DNA of 64,000 nucleotides from Lachnospiraceae bacterium (GTDB taxonomy: Bacteria > Bacillota > Clostridia > Lachnospirales > Lachnospiraceae): contig JAFLTE010000007.1 in the NCBI GenBank assembly GCA_022510565.1, forward strand, positions 62,001-126,000, written 5' to 3'. The notes below the pieces were generated by a model that was not told the origin of the DNA, ran no database searches, and saw only the letters and a list, made by a program, of their open reading frames with translations. Made by a program: the position numbers and the translations under genes. Position 1 is the stretch's first letter; every line of letters starts with the position of its first letter. Positions 52,802 to 62,173 of the stretch are shown here, piece after piece.

Positions 52802-53762
52802 CCAATTACTGAATACACAATATGGTCTTCACATTAAATCAATGAAAAAGTCCAGCGTTGGCGCAGGCTCTGACACATGGTTTGTTTATTGTGAGGAGGG
52901 CGATTTTGTACTTAAGTATCCGGCTGTGAGTGAAATCAATCATCCGGAACTGGAACCGGAATTATGTGCGTTTCTGAATAAGCACGGAATTCCAGTTTGC
53001 TCTTTTCTGCAAAATTACAGCGGGGGCTATTTGTCAAAAGATTCACAGGGATGCCAGTTCACGGTACAAAAATTGATACAGGGTTCAACGCCGGAATGGA
53101 ATACGGCAACCGATGCGATTCTTCAGGAGTCAGCGGAACTGCTGGGTAAAATCCACAGTGTTCTAAAAGATTATCCGGGACTGTCTGTTGGTATCGGTGA
53201 AAATTTTTTCAGATACATGACCCCACAAAAAGCGGCTGAATCTTACCATAGATCTTTAGAAATTGCTCGCAATCGCAATGACCGGCAGATTGAAAAAGAT
53301 TTGGAATGGCGTTTGTCATTAATGGAGCACTTCCCCAATATGTCTTTTGATTTAAGCAGGCTGACATTGAGAAATACACACGGAGACTTTTTTATCAGTC
53401 AATTTATCTGCGAGCAGGGACATTTGAAAGCGGTGATTGATTGGACGACCGCCTGTATTCACCCTGTAATATGGGAAATTATGCGTTCTTATGTGTATGG
53501 CAGCCCAAAGTGTGTAGATGGAGAGATTGATACAGAGGAACTCCGACGCTATATACAAGTATACTGTCGGTATGGAACGATTAATGAATATGACTTAAAA
53601 AATCTGATTTCTCTCTTTTATTATCAAATTGCAGTATGCGACTACTACGGACAATACTATTCATCTACGGCCGACAATCGTGATATTTATCTGAAGCAAG
53701 CTGTTTTTTCAACTAAAATGCTTAAGGGCATGAAGAAAAATTTGATGGATAATATATTGTAG
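52794..53762 (+). CDS. Aminoglycoside phosphotransferase (APH)-family kinase-like protein
   Basis: 322 residues from ATG 52794 (TTGGAGGA about 15 nt upstream; ATG 52758 is possible but lies within the DUF2087 gene). An ATP-binding N-lobe (SVGAGSDTWFVYCEEGDFVLKYP) precedes the C-lobe NTHGDFFISQFI with the catalytic HGD, and AVIDWTTACIHPVIWEI with the metal-binding Asp. The substrate is unknown: small-molecule kinases, choline/homoserine-type or drug-modifying enzymes share this fold. Resistance is not implied. Confidence 0.8.
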   Translation: MFNQLLNTQYGLHIKSMKKSSVGAGSDTWFVYCEEGDFVLKYPAVSEINHPELEPELCAFLNKHGIPVCSFLQNYSGGYLSKDSQGCQFTVQKLIQGSTPEWNTATDAILQESAELLGKIHSVLKDYPGLSVGIGENFFRYMTPQKAAESYHRSLEIARNRNDRQIEKDLEWRLSLMEHFPNMSFDLSRLTLRNTHGDFFISQFICEQGHLKAVIDWTTACIHPVIWEIMRSYVYGSPKCVDGEIDTEELRRYIQVYCRYGTINEYDLKNLISLFYYQIAVCDYYGQYYSSTADNRDIYLKQAVFSTKMLKGMKKNLMDNIL

Positions 53763-53851
53763 TGAATAAGTAAATATCGCAAAACGACAAATTGGAATTT
53801 AGGTGGAGATGCTTTTAAGGTCTCTTAAAGATAGTTAGGAGGTTATGAAAA

Positions 53852-54370
53852 ATGCAAGAAGCGTTACTCATCATTGATGTACAAAATGATTATTTCCCTG
53901 GTGGAGCGTGTGAGCTCTACAAGGCGTATGAGGCGGAAGATAGAATTAAATCATTAATAAAAGAAAGTCGTACACTGCTGCGTCATATTATTTATATCCA
54001 GCATATCAATCCACCTGACGATACATTTTTTGTGGAGGGCACCTTTGGATGTGAAATTTCTGAACGCATCAAACCGTTGCCTGATGATAAGGTGATTGTT
54101 AAATACTATCCAAATAGTTTTTTTGAAACAGAATTGGATTCTTATCTGAAAGAAAAAGGTATCAAGAAACTAATTGTGTGTGGAATGATGACACATATGT
54201 GCGTGGATACTACGGTTCGTGCGGCGATGGATTATGGTTATGAAGTTGACCTTGTTGCGGATGCCTGTGCAACTATGAATTTGGAAATATCAGGAGAGAT
54301 TATTCCAGCACAAACTGTACAAAAGACTTTCCTTGCCTCTTTGAAAGGTGTTTTTGCAAACGTCATTTAA
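53852..54370 (+). CDS. Isochorismatase-like cysteine hydrolase
   Basis: 172 residues, ATG after TTAGGAGG. EALLIIDVQNDYFPGGACEL contains the catalytic Asp, VKYYPNSFF the Lys, and CGMMTHMCVDTTVRAAMDYGYEVDLVADAC the cysteine and cis-peptide region. Family members are nicotinamidases, isochorismatases or amidases; the substrate is not evident. Confidence 0.9.
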   Translation: MQEALLIIDVQNDYFPGGACELYKAYEAEDRIKSLIKESRTLLRHIIYIQHINPPDDTFFVEGTFGCEISERIKPLPDDKVIVKYYPNSFFETELDSYLKEKGIKKLIVCGMMTHMCVDTTVRAAMDYGYEVDLVADACATMNLEISGEIIPAQTVQKTFLASLKGVFANVI

Positions 54371-54445
54371 ATAGGTGAAAAATGAATAAACTTAATCATC
54401 TACTGAAGAATATCATTACTAATGATGGGAACAGGTATATAATAA

Positions 54446-56350
54446 ATGGCACTTATCAACATCTTAGACAATCAGACAATCGATAAAATTGCCGCCGGCG
54501 AAGTAGTGGAGCGTCCTTCCAGCGTTGTGAAGGAACTGGTGGAGAACGCGATCGACGCAGGTGCGGATGCCGTCACTGTGGAGATTAAAGACGGCGGAAC
54601 GTCGCTTATACGCGTGACCGATAACGGCGGCGGTATCGAAAAATCACAAGTACAGAACGCTTTCCTTCGTCATGCTACCAGTAAAATCAAGTCTGCGGAC
54701 GATTTGACCGAACTGGTCAGCCTTGGTTTCCGCGGGGAGGCTCTTGCCAGTATTGCAGCCGTCTCCATGGTGGAACTGATTTCCAAGACACCGCAGGAAT
54801 TGACAGGTATTCGCTATGTAATCGAGGGAGGCATTGAAAAGGAGCAAGAGGAAATCGGTGCACCCGAGGGTACGACCGTTCTTGTGCGGAACCTTTTTTA
54901 TAACACACCGCCACGTAAGAAGTTTTTAAAGCAGCCCCAGACAGAAGGGTCTTATGTGGCTGACCTGATGGAACATCTTGCAATATCGCATCCCCATGTA
55001 TCTTTTAAATTTATTTTAAATGGGCAGACAAAATTCTACACCACGGGAAACGGAGATCTGTCGGAAATTATCTATCGTATCTACGGCAAAGAAATTGCAA
55101 AGGAAATGATTTCGTTTCGCTATGACAATGATGGTATATCCATAGAAGGGCTTCTCGGTAAACCTGTCATTCTCCGTGCCAACCGGAATTATGAAATATT
55201 CTATGTCAATGGCAGATATATTAAGAGTACTTTGATTAGCAAGGCGATCGAGGAAGGGTATCGGGAATATCTGATGCAGCATAAATTTCCTTTCTGTGTA
55301 CTCCATTTCCGGATAGATACGAACCGCATCGATGTGAACGTACACCCCACCAAAATGGAAGTGCGCATTGCCGACGGACCGGCGTTCTACGACACGGTCA
55401 AAGCTGCAATTCACAATGCGTTACATACCAAGGAAATGATTCCCGAAGTTACACTGACAGAAGAAAAGAGCACCAAACCCGGCAGTGCTGTTGTCAGGGA
55501 ATCTGTGCCTGAACCTTTTGAGCGCAGAAGAATTGCACACTCAAGCGCATCGGGAGCGAGCTATAATACAACAACTTTTTTAGGAAATGAAAAAAATGAC
55601 CGCGTGGCGGAACATGTAACATATGAAGCAGCAACTTCTGTTCCGGCTTCTGTTTCTGTCAATTATACGAAGACGACGAGCCCTGAAGAAACCGTAGCGA
55701 CAGAACCTATTGTTGAAAAACTCGAGCAAATGGAACTTTTCGAGGATAAGCTTCTATCTGAACAGGCACGGGCACATTACGAGATTATCGGGCAGCTTTT
55801 TGATACTTATTGGCTGATATCCTATGAGGACAAGCTGTTAATCATCGACCAGCACGCCGCACACGAGAAAGTAAAATACGAACGCCTGATTAAACATTTT
55901 CGTGAACACGATATCGTATCACAGACTGTTAATCCGCCTATAATTGTCACCTTAAGCGGCAGAGAGCAGGAGTGTTTCCTAAAACACGCCGATGATTTTG
56001 AGGCATTAGGCTTTATCATTGAGGAGTTTGGCGGAAACGATTACGCCATCCGCGGTATCCCTATGGATTTATATGGCTATGGAGAAAAAGAGTTCTTTCG
56101 GGAGATACTGGAAGAACTGGCAGAGGAAGCTGTATCGGGCACCCCCGAAAGCATACGTATTCGTATCGCTACCATGGCCTGTAAAGCAGCCGTCAAGGGA
56201 AATATGCGTCTTGACAGGCAGGAGGCGGAACAGTTGATTGACGAACTTTTAACCTTGGACAATCCTTATCATTGTCCTCACGGCAGACCGACAATTATAT
56301 CCATGACGAAATATGAGCTTGAAAAGAAATTTAAGAGGATTGTAACCTGA
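54446..56350 (+). CDS. mutL: DNA mismatch repair protein MutL
   Basis: 634 residues. GHKL ATPase motifs: IAAGEVVERPSSVVKELVENAIDAGA, VTDNGGGI, RHATSKI, LGFRGEALASI. The C-terminal domain (about 445-634) carries DQHAAHEKVKYERL, the endonuclease motif of Gram-positive MutL, and ACKAAVKGNMRLD, CPHGRPTI. It is the nicking MutL type. The stop overlaps miaA by one base (TGATG). Confidence 0.97.
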   Translation: MALINILDNQTIDKIAAGEVVERPSSVVKELVENAIDAGADAVTVEIKDGGTSLIRVTDNGGGIEKSQVQNAFLRHATSKIKSADDLTELVSLGFRGEALASIAAVSMVELISKTPQELTGIRYVIEGGIEKEQEEIGAPEGTTVLVRNLFYNTPPRKKFLKQPQTEGSYVADLMEHLAISHPHVSFKFILNGQTKFYTTGNGDLSEIIYRIYGKEIAKEMISFRYDNDGISIEGLLGKPVILRANRNYEIFYVNGRYIKSTLISKAIEEGYREYLMQHKFPFCVLHFRIDTNRIDVNVHPTKMEVRIADGPAFYDTVKAAIHNALHTKEMIPEVTLTEEKSTKPGSAVVRESVPEPFERRRIAHSSASGASYNTTTFLGNEKNDRVAEHVTYEAATSVPASVSVNYTKTTSPEETVATEPIVEKLEQMELFEDKLLSEQARAHYEIIGQLFDTYWLISYEDKLLIIDQHAAHEKVKYERLIKHFREHDIVSQTVNPPIIVTLSGREQECFLKHADDFEALGFIIEEFGGNDYAIRGIPMDLYGYGEKEFFREILEELAEEAVSGTPESIRIRIATMACKAAVKGNMRLDRQEAEQLIDELLTLDNPYHCPHGRPTIISMTKYELEKKFKRIVT

Positions 56351-57306
56351 TGAATGAGATAAACAAACCGTCTCTCATGATTCTGACCGGACCTACGGCC
56401 GTTGGAAAAACCGAGTTATCTGTTGCGTTGGCCGGGAAAATCGGCGGCGAGATCATCTCTGCCGACTCCATGCAGGTTTACCGCCATATGGATATCGGCT
56501 CCGCTAAAATTACGCCGGACCAGACAGGCGGCATACCACATCATTTGATTGACATTTTAGAACCGTCGGAAGAGTTCAATGTTGTCATGTTTCAACAATC
56601 GGCAAAACAAGCTGTGTCCGAGATTTATGAGAGAGGTCATATTCCCATAGTAGTAGGCGGTACCGGGTTTTATATTCAGGCACTCTTATATGACATTGAC
56701 TTTACCGACAACGATGAAGATGTGACGCTTCGTGCAAATCTGGAAGAAATTGCTAAGAAGGAAGGCGCTGAAGTGCTTTATGCCAGGCTGCGGGAAATAG
56801 ACCCACAGTCCTGTGAAATCATTCATGCCAACAATATAAAACGTGTCATTCGTGCAATCGAATTTTACGAGAAGACCGGTATGAAAATATCAGAGCACAA
56901 TCAAATGCAGCGACAGAACAGTTCCCCCTATAACTTTGCATATTTCGTGCTGAATGACGAGCGCGAGAAGCTGTATGGCAGAATAGAAGACAGGGTCGAT
57001 GCAATGCTTAAGCAGGGTTTGGTGGAAGAGGTACAACGACTTAAAGATATGGGTTGTACGGCCGATATGGTGTCCATGCAGGGATTGGGTTACAAGGAGA
57101 TTCTTAATTATCTGGACGGACATACCACCCTGGAGGAAGCCCTATATCTGATCAAACGGGATACCAGGCATTTCGCCAAGAGGCAGCTCACATGGTTTCG
57201 CAGGGAGCGGGAAATAATCATGGTGAATAAACCGGATTTCTCATATGACACCAATCGTATGATGGACTATATATTATCGGTTCTGCGGGAAAAAGAAATC
57301 ATATAA
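56350..57306 (+). CDS. miaA: tRNA dimethylallyltransferase MiaA
   Basis: 318 residues. P-loop LTGPTAVGKTELSVALA, ISADSMQVYRHMDIGSAKI, GGTGFYIQALLYDIDF, MVSMQGLGYKEI and RDTRHFAKRQLTWFR. Transfers a dimethylallyl group to A37 of tRNA, the substrate for MiaB. Coupled to mutL by overlapping stop and start. Confidence 0.97.
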   Translation: MNEINKPSLMILTGPTAVGKTELSVALAGKIGGEIISADSMQVYRHMDIGSAKITPDQTGGIPHHLIDILEPSEEFNVVMFQQSAKQAVSEIYERGHIPIVVGGTGFYIQALLYDIDFTDNDEDVTLRANLEEIAKKEGAEVLYARLREIDPQSCEIIHANNIKRVIRAIEFYEKTGMKISEHNQMQRQNSSPYNFAYFVLNDEREKLYGRIEDRVDAMLKQGLVEEVQRLKDMGCTADMVSMQGLGYKEILNYLDGHTTLEEALYLIKRDTRHFAKRQLTWFRREREIIMVNKPDFSYDTNRMMDYILSVLREKEII

Positions 57307-57321
57307 AGGATTAAGTGTAAA

Positions 57322-58623
57322 ATGATTGATTTGACAACACAATATGAACAATTTGGTATTTCCAAGGAAGTATACTCATTCGGAGAAAACATTCTCTCAT
57401 CGTTGAAAGAACGTTTTAGACAGATTGATGAGACTGCGGAGTATAATCAGTTGAAAGTCATCCGTGCCATGCAGGAGTGCAGAGTAAGCGAAGCGTGTCT
57501 TCTCGGCACTACGGGCTACGGATACAGTGATGTGGGAAGGGATACTTTGGAACAGGTGTATGCTTCCTTGTTTCACACGGAGGATGCATTGGTACGTCCG
57601 CAGATTACATGCGGTACTCACGCACTTGCGCTTGCACTGATGAGCAATCTGCGTCCGGGAGATGAACTGATGTCTCCTGTGGGCAAACCTTACGATACGC
57701 TGGAAGAAGTGATAGGTATCAGACCATCTAAGGGCTCTTTGGCGGAATACGGCATTACCTACGGACAGGTTGATCTTTTACCTGACGGTGGATTTGATTA
57801 TGACGGTATACGCGCAGCATTAAACGATAGAACGCGTCTTGTTACCATTCAGCGTTCCAAGGGATACCAGACAAGACCTACGCTGTCCGTTGAGAGAATC
57901 GGCGAACTGATTCATTTTATCAAGGGAATCAAACCTGATGTCATCTGTATGGTAGACAACTGCTACGGTGAGTTTGTGGAAACTATAGAGCCCACCGATG
58001 TGGGAGCAGATATGGCAGTAGGCTCTCTGATAAAAAACCCCGGTGGCGGCTTAGCTCCCATAGGAGGCTATATAGCAGGGAAGAAAGAGTGCGTAGAAAA
58101 CGCGGCGTATCGACTTACATCACCGGGACTTGGCAAGGAAGTGGGAGCGTCTCTGGGAGTGCTTTCATCCTTTTATGAAGGACTGTTCCTGGCGCCTACC
58201 GTTACGGCAAATGCATTAAAAGGTGCCATTTTTGCGGCAAACATATATGAGAAAATCGGTTTTTCCGTATTTCCGGACGGCGCACAGGACAGACACGATA
58301 TTATACAGGCTGTCACCTTCGGTTCTCCCGATGGTGTGATTGCGTTTTGTCAGGGTATACAGGCCGCCGCTTCTGTGGACAGCTTTGTCACACCGCAGCC
58401 ATGGGATATGCCCGGCTATGACTCTCAGGTAATAATGGCAGCGGGAGCATTTGTATCCGGCTCCTCCATAGAGTTGAGCGCGGATGGTCCGATCAAGCCG
58501 CCGTATGCGGTCTATTTTCAGGGTGGATTAACTTTTCCTCATGCGAAATTAGGAATTTTGAAAACACTGCAGAATCTGATGGATAAGGGAATCGTCACTG
58601 CCGATTTCCACAGGGCGAAGTAA
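57322..58623 (+). CDS. PLP-dependent methionine gamma-lyase/aluminium-resistance family protein
   Basis: 433 residues. Cys/Met-metabolism fold with LLGTTGYGYSDVGRDTLEQVYASLF, RPQITCGTHALALALMSNLRPGD, MVDNCYGEFVE and the Schiff-base lysine in GSLIKNPGGGLAPIGGYIAG. This family (YnbB-like) regularly follows miaA in Firmicutes. Substrate uncertain. Confidence 0.9.
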   Translation: MIDLTTQYEQFGISKEVYSFGENILSSLKERFRQIDETAEYNQLKVIRAMQECRVSEACLLGTTGYGYSDVGRDTLEQVYASLFHTEDALVRPQITCGTHALALALMSNLRPGDELMSPVGKPYDTLEEVIGIRPSKGSLAEYGITYGQVDLLPDGGFDYDGIRAALNDRTRLVTIQRSKGYQTRPTLSVERIGELIHFIKGIKPDVICMVDNCYGEFVETIEPTDVGADMAVGSLIKNPGGGLAPIGGYIAGKKECVENAAYRLTSPGLGKEVGASLGVLSSFYEGLFLAPTVTANALKGAIFAANIYEKIGFSVFPDGAQDRHDIIQAVTFGSPDGVIAFCQGIQAAASVDSFVTPQPWDMPGYDSQVIMAAGAFVSGSSIELSADGPIKPPYAVYFQGGLTFPHAKLGILKTLQNLMDKGIVTADFHRAK

Positions 58624-58724
58624 TGAATCATTTATGTTTTCTTTATGAAAATTTTGCCATTTTTTGTATACATTAAATGGGTGTTGTGATAAAATGAGCG
58701 TTGGGAAAGGAGATTGTCATATAT

Positions 58725-58961
58725 ATGCATAAGAATTTTTGGACGTGTTTATTGCTGATTCTTGCAGGTATTGTAGTTGGCGGTTTCATCGGGAGTCTGT
58801 TTCCGAGTACGTGGCTTAATTACGGACAGTCTTTCGGATTGACCTCGCCGCTTGTCTTAGACTTGGGAGTATTGTGCATCACGTTCGGACTGACAATCAA
58901 TATAACGATTGCGAGTATCATAGGCATTGCAATCGCAATTGTTATTTATCGATTTATTTAA
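58725..58961 (+). CDS. DUF4321 small membrane protein
   Basis: 78 residues from ATG 58725 (AAAGGAGATT upstream). Two helices: FWTCLLLILAGIVVGGFIGSL and a C-terminal TINITIASIIGIAIAIVIYRFI. The LVLDLGVLCITFGLTI segment between them fits DUF4321, which lies near radC and mreB in many clostridia. Function unknown. Confidence 0.85.
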   Translation: MHKNFWTCLLLILAGIVVGGFIGSLFPSTWLNYGQSFGLTSPLVLDLGVLCITFGLTINITIASIIGIAIAIVIYRFI

Positions 58962-59014
58962 CTTAGTCTTTACCCGTCACAACCGGAGAGAAACGCTGTC
59001 GGGAAAGAGGTTGA

Positions 59015-59764
59015 ATGAAATCAGCTAAGTGTGAGAACAATGAGTATTATAAGATGCAGAATCTTCCATATGAGAAATTTATTTCCTATGGAAGCAAATC
59101 CCTTACCGATTCGGAGCTTCTGGCCATTCTGCTTCGGACGGGCACACGTGGTATAAACGCACGTGAACTGGGAGAAAAGGTTCTGACAGAAACTGCTCAA
59201 TACGGAAACGGTCTTTTGGGATTATATCATATTCCGTTAAATGAACTTCGCAAGATTGAAGGAATCGGCGAAGTGAAGGCAATCCAGCTTAAGACTGTAG
59301 CAGAATTAAGCACGAGAATGTCGCAAGCGAAGGCGAAGGGAACTCTGTCTTTTCATCGTCCTGCTTCCGTGGCGGACTATTATATGGAACGGTTTCGGCA
59401 TGAGAGTGTAGAGTACATTCTGCTTCTTTTACTTGATTCCGGGTTGCATCTGATAGACGAACGCATTCTCTCCAAGGGAACAGTCAACGCTTCTTTGGTA
59501 TCACCCAGAGAAGTGTTTATCCATGCACTTCAGGCGCAAGCGGCGGGAATTATGCTGTTGCATAACCATCCCGGCGGAAATCCGGAGCCAAGCGGGAATG
59601 ACATCCGTATTACGGAGCGCATTCTGCAGATTGGTATGCTGACGGACATACCGCTTTTCGATCATATTATTATAGGGGATAATCAGTATTTCAGCTTTAA
59701 AGAGCACAATTTAATGACAACCATGTCATATTCCGAGAGTGAAATACAAGAAAGAGAGGGGTAG
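59015..59764 (+). CDS. radC: RadC/JAMM-domain protein
   Basis: 249 residues. Helix-hairpin-helix part LRKIEGIGEVKAIQLKTVAEL, then the JAMM metal site with LLHNHPGGNPEPSGND and the upstream Glu region. The name refers to a historical repair phenotype that is not well supported; biochemical role unknown. It sits directly before mreB, the usual clostridial arrangement. Confidence 0.92.
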   Translation: MKSAKCENNEYYKMQNLPYEKFISYGSKSLTDSELLAILLRTGTRGINARELGEKVLTETAQYGNGLLGLYHIPLNELRKIEGIGEVKAIQLKTVAELSTRMSQAKAKGTLSFHRPASVADYYMERFRHESVEYILLLLLDSGLHLIDERILSKGTVNASLVSPREVFIHALQAQAAGIMLLHNHPGGNPEPSGNDIRITERILQIGMLTDIPLFDHIIIGDNQYFSFKEHNLMTTMSYSESEIQEREG

Positions 59765-59769
59765 CTGTT

Positions 59770-60780
59770 TTGGCTAACAACGCATTTGGAATCGATTTAG
59801 GGACAAGCAATATCAAAATATATAACCGTTCTAACGATGAAGTTTTCGTAGAAAAGAACATGATTGCTATCGAGCACAAGAAAACTCTGTTCGCATACGG
59901 AGATTCCGCTTTTGAGATGTACGAAAAAGCGCCTGACAATATCAATATCACTTATCCGCTGAGCAACGGTGTGATTGCGGATATTCAGAATATGGAGATA
60001 TTAGTCCGCTATTTTTTAAGTGATTTGATGAAAGGAAATATTAAGCCTGCAGATTACTATATTGCCGTACCTTGGGATGTGACAGAGGTAGAAAAGAGAG
60101 CATTTAAGGATTTGATCAAGGAAGCCAATGTCAAGGCAAAGCGTGTCATGGTTGTGGATAAGGCTGTAGCTGACGGTCTGGGACTTGGCATTGACGTTAA
60201 GAACTCTCAAGGTGTTTTAGTGGTTAATGTAGGATTTGATACCACAGAGATTTCTATTCTGTCTCTCGGAGGCATAGTATTAAGCAGACTCATTAAAGTG
60301 GGCGGTCGTAAGTTTGATGATGCAATTAAAGCGGCTATTCGTCGTGAGTATAGTCTGATTATCGGCGGAAAGACAGCTGAAATCGTCAAAACCTCCCTGC
60401 TTGACTTGGAAGAACAGCGTATGGGCGCTCTGGTGTACGGCAGAGATATTGTGACAGGTCTTCCCGTTGAGCGTGAGATTCCGACCACTCTTGTGGATGA
60501 GTGTCTGGTCGAGCATTTTAATACGATTATTGACAATATTAAAGTTATTCTTGAACGCACCCCGCCCGAATTGGCAGCGGACATCTACCGCCACGGTATC
60601 TATCTGACCGGCGGTGCATCTCAGGTGAGCAAACTTGCGCGCCTTATGAGCAAGGGTACAGGGCTTAAGGTCAATGTTTCCGAGAATCCTATGACAAGCG
60701 TGGCGTTGGGACTTGGCAAGATTATCAATGACGATAATTATAAATCGGTTGCATATGCAATAGAAGGAATGAGTAAATGA
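59770..60780 (+). CDS. mreB: Rod-shape-determining protein MreB, divergent in nucleotide-binding motifs
   Basis: 336 residues from TTG 59770 (AGAGAGGGG upstream). Actin-like fold: FGIDLGTSNIKIYN (phosphate 1), AVPWDVTEVEKRAF, GGRKFDDAI and YLTGGASQVSKLARLM (adenosine motif). The phosphate-2 motif, normally DIGGGTTE, reads NVGFDTTE. The usual EEP/EKP before AAA reads VDKAVADG. Filament scaffold under the membrane that guides cell-wall synthesis; ATP hydrolysis could be altered. Its stop overlaps mreC by 4 bases. Confidence 0.93.
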   Translation: MANNAFGIDLGTSNIKIYNRSNDEVFVEKNMIAIEHKKTLFAYGDSAFEMYEKAPDNINITYPLSNGVIADIQNMEILVRYFLSDLMKGNIKPADYYIAVPWDVTEVEKRAFKDLIKEANVKAKRVMVVDKAVADGLGLGIDVKNSQGVLVVNVGFDTTEISILSLGGIVLSRLIKVGGRKFDDAIKAAIRREYSLIIGGKTAEIVKTSLLDLEEQRMGALVYGRDIVTGLPVEREIPTTLVDECLVEHFNTIIDNIKVILERTPPELAADIYRHGIYLTGGASQVSKLARLMSKGTGLKVNVSENPMTSVALGLGKIINDDNYKSVAYAIEGMSK

Positions 60781-61646
60781 GTCCAATTATAAAGAGAAAA
60801 GGAGAAAAATTTACTTTGCCGGGTAAATATCTCCTTTTTATTTTAACAATCTTGTGCACCGGTATGGTGCTGCTTACATTTAACACAACCGTGTTCAGCG
60901 GACCTTTGAGTGCTGTGGCAGGTTACACGGTAGTTCCCTTTGAAGAGGGAATCAGCATTGTCGGAAGTTGGCTTGCCAACCGTTCCGAGGAACTTGCTCA
61001 GATCAGGGTGTTGATTGATGAGAACGAAAGGCTTAAACATCAGGTAGATGAACTGACGATTGAGAATACAAGACTACAGCAGGACCGCTATGAACTGACT
61101 AATTTGCGGGAACTGTATAATCTGGATGCCCAATACGATGAATATGAAATGACCGGCGCACGCATTATTGCAAGAGATTCCGGCAATTGGTTTCATTCTT
61201 TTGTCATCAATAAAGGCGTGCGGGACGGTATTGCGGTCGATATGAACGTTATGGCGGGAAGCGGTCTGGTGGGACGCGTTGTGGATGTGGGTCCTAATTG
61301 GGCGAAGGTAAAGGCGATCATCGCCGATGACTCTAATGTAAGCGCCATGGTTTTATCCAGCTCCGACAATATGATTGTCTCCGGGAACCTAAAGCTATAT
61401 GCTTCGGGCGTTATTGAGTTTGAACAGCTTGTGGACAGCGATAACGTGGTCGTGGAAGGCGATAAAATCGTCACATCCAACATCAGTGACAAATATTTGC
61501 CGGGCATTCTGGTGGGTTACATCAACACCATCAATCAGGATGCCAACAACCTGACCAAATCGGGTTATATTACGCCTGCAGTAGATTTTGAGCACTTGGA
61601 AGAGGTACTCGTCATTATGAAGAACAAGCAGACGATAGAAGAGTAA
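60777..61646 (+). CDS. mreC: Rod-shape-determining protein MreC
   Basis: 289 residues. Membrane anchor at about 17-37 (YLLFILTILCTGMVLLTF), coiled coil at about 70-110 (LIDENERLKHQVDELTIENTRLQQ), then the beta-rich domain with ARIIARDSGNWFHSFVINKGVRDGI, MNVMAGSGLVGRVV and a SNISDKYLPGILVGYI end. Scaffold linking MreB to PBP2 and RodA. Confidence 0.95.
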   Translation: MSPIIKRKGEKFTLPGKYLLFILTILCTGMVLLTFNTTVFSGPLSAVAGYTVVPFEEGISIVGSWLANRSEELAQIRVLIDENERLKHQVDELTIENTRLQQDRYELTNLRELYNLDAQYDEYEMTGARIIARDSGNWFHSFVINKGVRDGIAVDMNVMAGSGLVGRVVDVGPNWAKVKAIIADDSNVSAMVLSSSDNMIVSGNLKLYASGVIEFEQLVDSDNVVVEGDKIVTSNISDKYLPGILVGYINTINQDANNLTKSGYITPAVDFEHLEEVLVIMKNKQTIEE

Positions 61647-61654
61647 GGGTATCT

Positions 61655-62173
61655 ATGAAACGCTTTATTATTACCATCGCTTTAATACTTATATGTTTCC
61701 TGTTACAGTGCACCGTATTCCACGCTCTGGCATTCGGCGGCATTGTACCGAATCTGCTAATCGTGCTGACAGCATCCTTCGGATTTATGCGCGGAGAAAA
61801 GACCGGCCTCTTGATTGGCTTTTTCTGCGGTCTTCTGGTGGATATCTTTTTCGGTGATACCATAGGGTTTTATGCCCTTTTGTATATGTATATAGGGTAC
61901 ATGAACGGTAAATTCAGTGCTATTTTTTATCCTGAAGACATCAAGCTTCCCATTGCACTCATACTGGGCAGCGATTGTTTTTATGGGTTGATGTGCTATG
62001 TAATCTTGTTCCTTTTGCGCAGCAGATTCGACTTTCAGTACTATTTTATGAACATTATCCTTCCGGAGATTGTATATACCATCGTCGTAACGATATTTTT
62101 ATACCCGCTTATTCTCTGGATTAATACAAGACTGGAACGCAGCGAATTAAGGAGTGGTAAAAAGTTTGTTTGA
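61655..62173 (+). CDS. mreD: Rod-shape-determining protein MreD
   Basis: 172 residues, five or six membrane helices. FIITIALILICFLLQCTVFHALAFGGIVPNLLIVLTASFGFMRGEKTGLLIGFFCGLLVDIFFGDTIG-type order matches MreD. Eight bases separate it from mreC; its end overlaps the PBP2 start. Confidence 0.93.
   Translation: MKRFIITIALILICFLLQCTVFHALAFGGIVPNLLIVLTASFGFMRGEKTGLLIGFFCGLLVDIFFGDTIGFYALLYMYIGYMNGKFSAIFYPEDIKLPIALILGSDCFYGLMCYVILFLLRSRFDFQYYFMNIILPEIVYTIVVTIFLYPLILWINTRLERSELRSGKKFV

Noticed and set aside
52794-53762. Antibiotic resistance gene (aminoglycoside kinase)
   Set aside because: Only the general APH fold motifs are visible; nothing in the sequence specifies a drug substrate.
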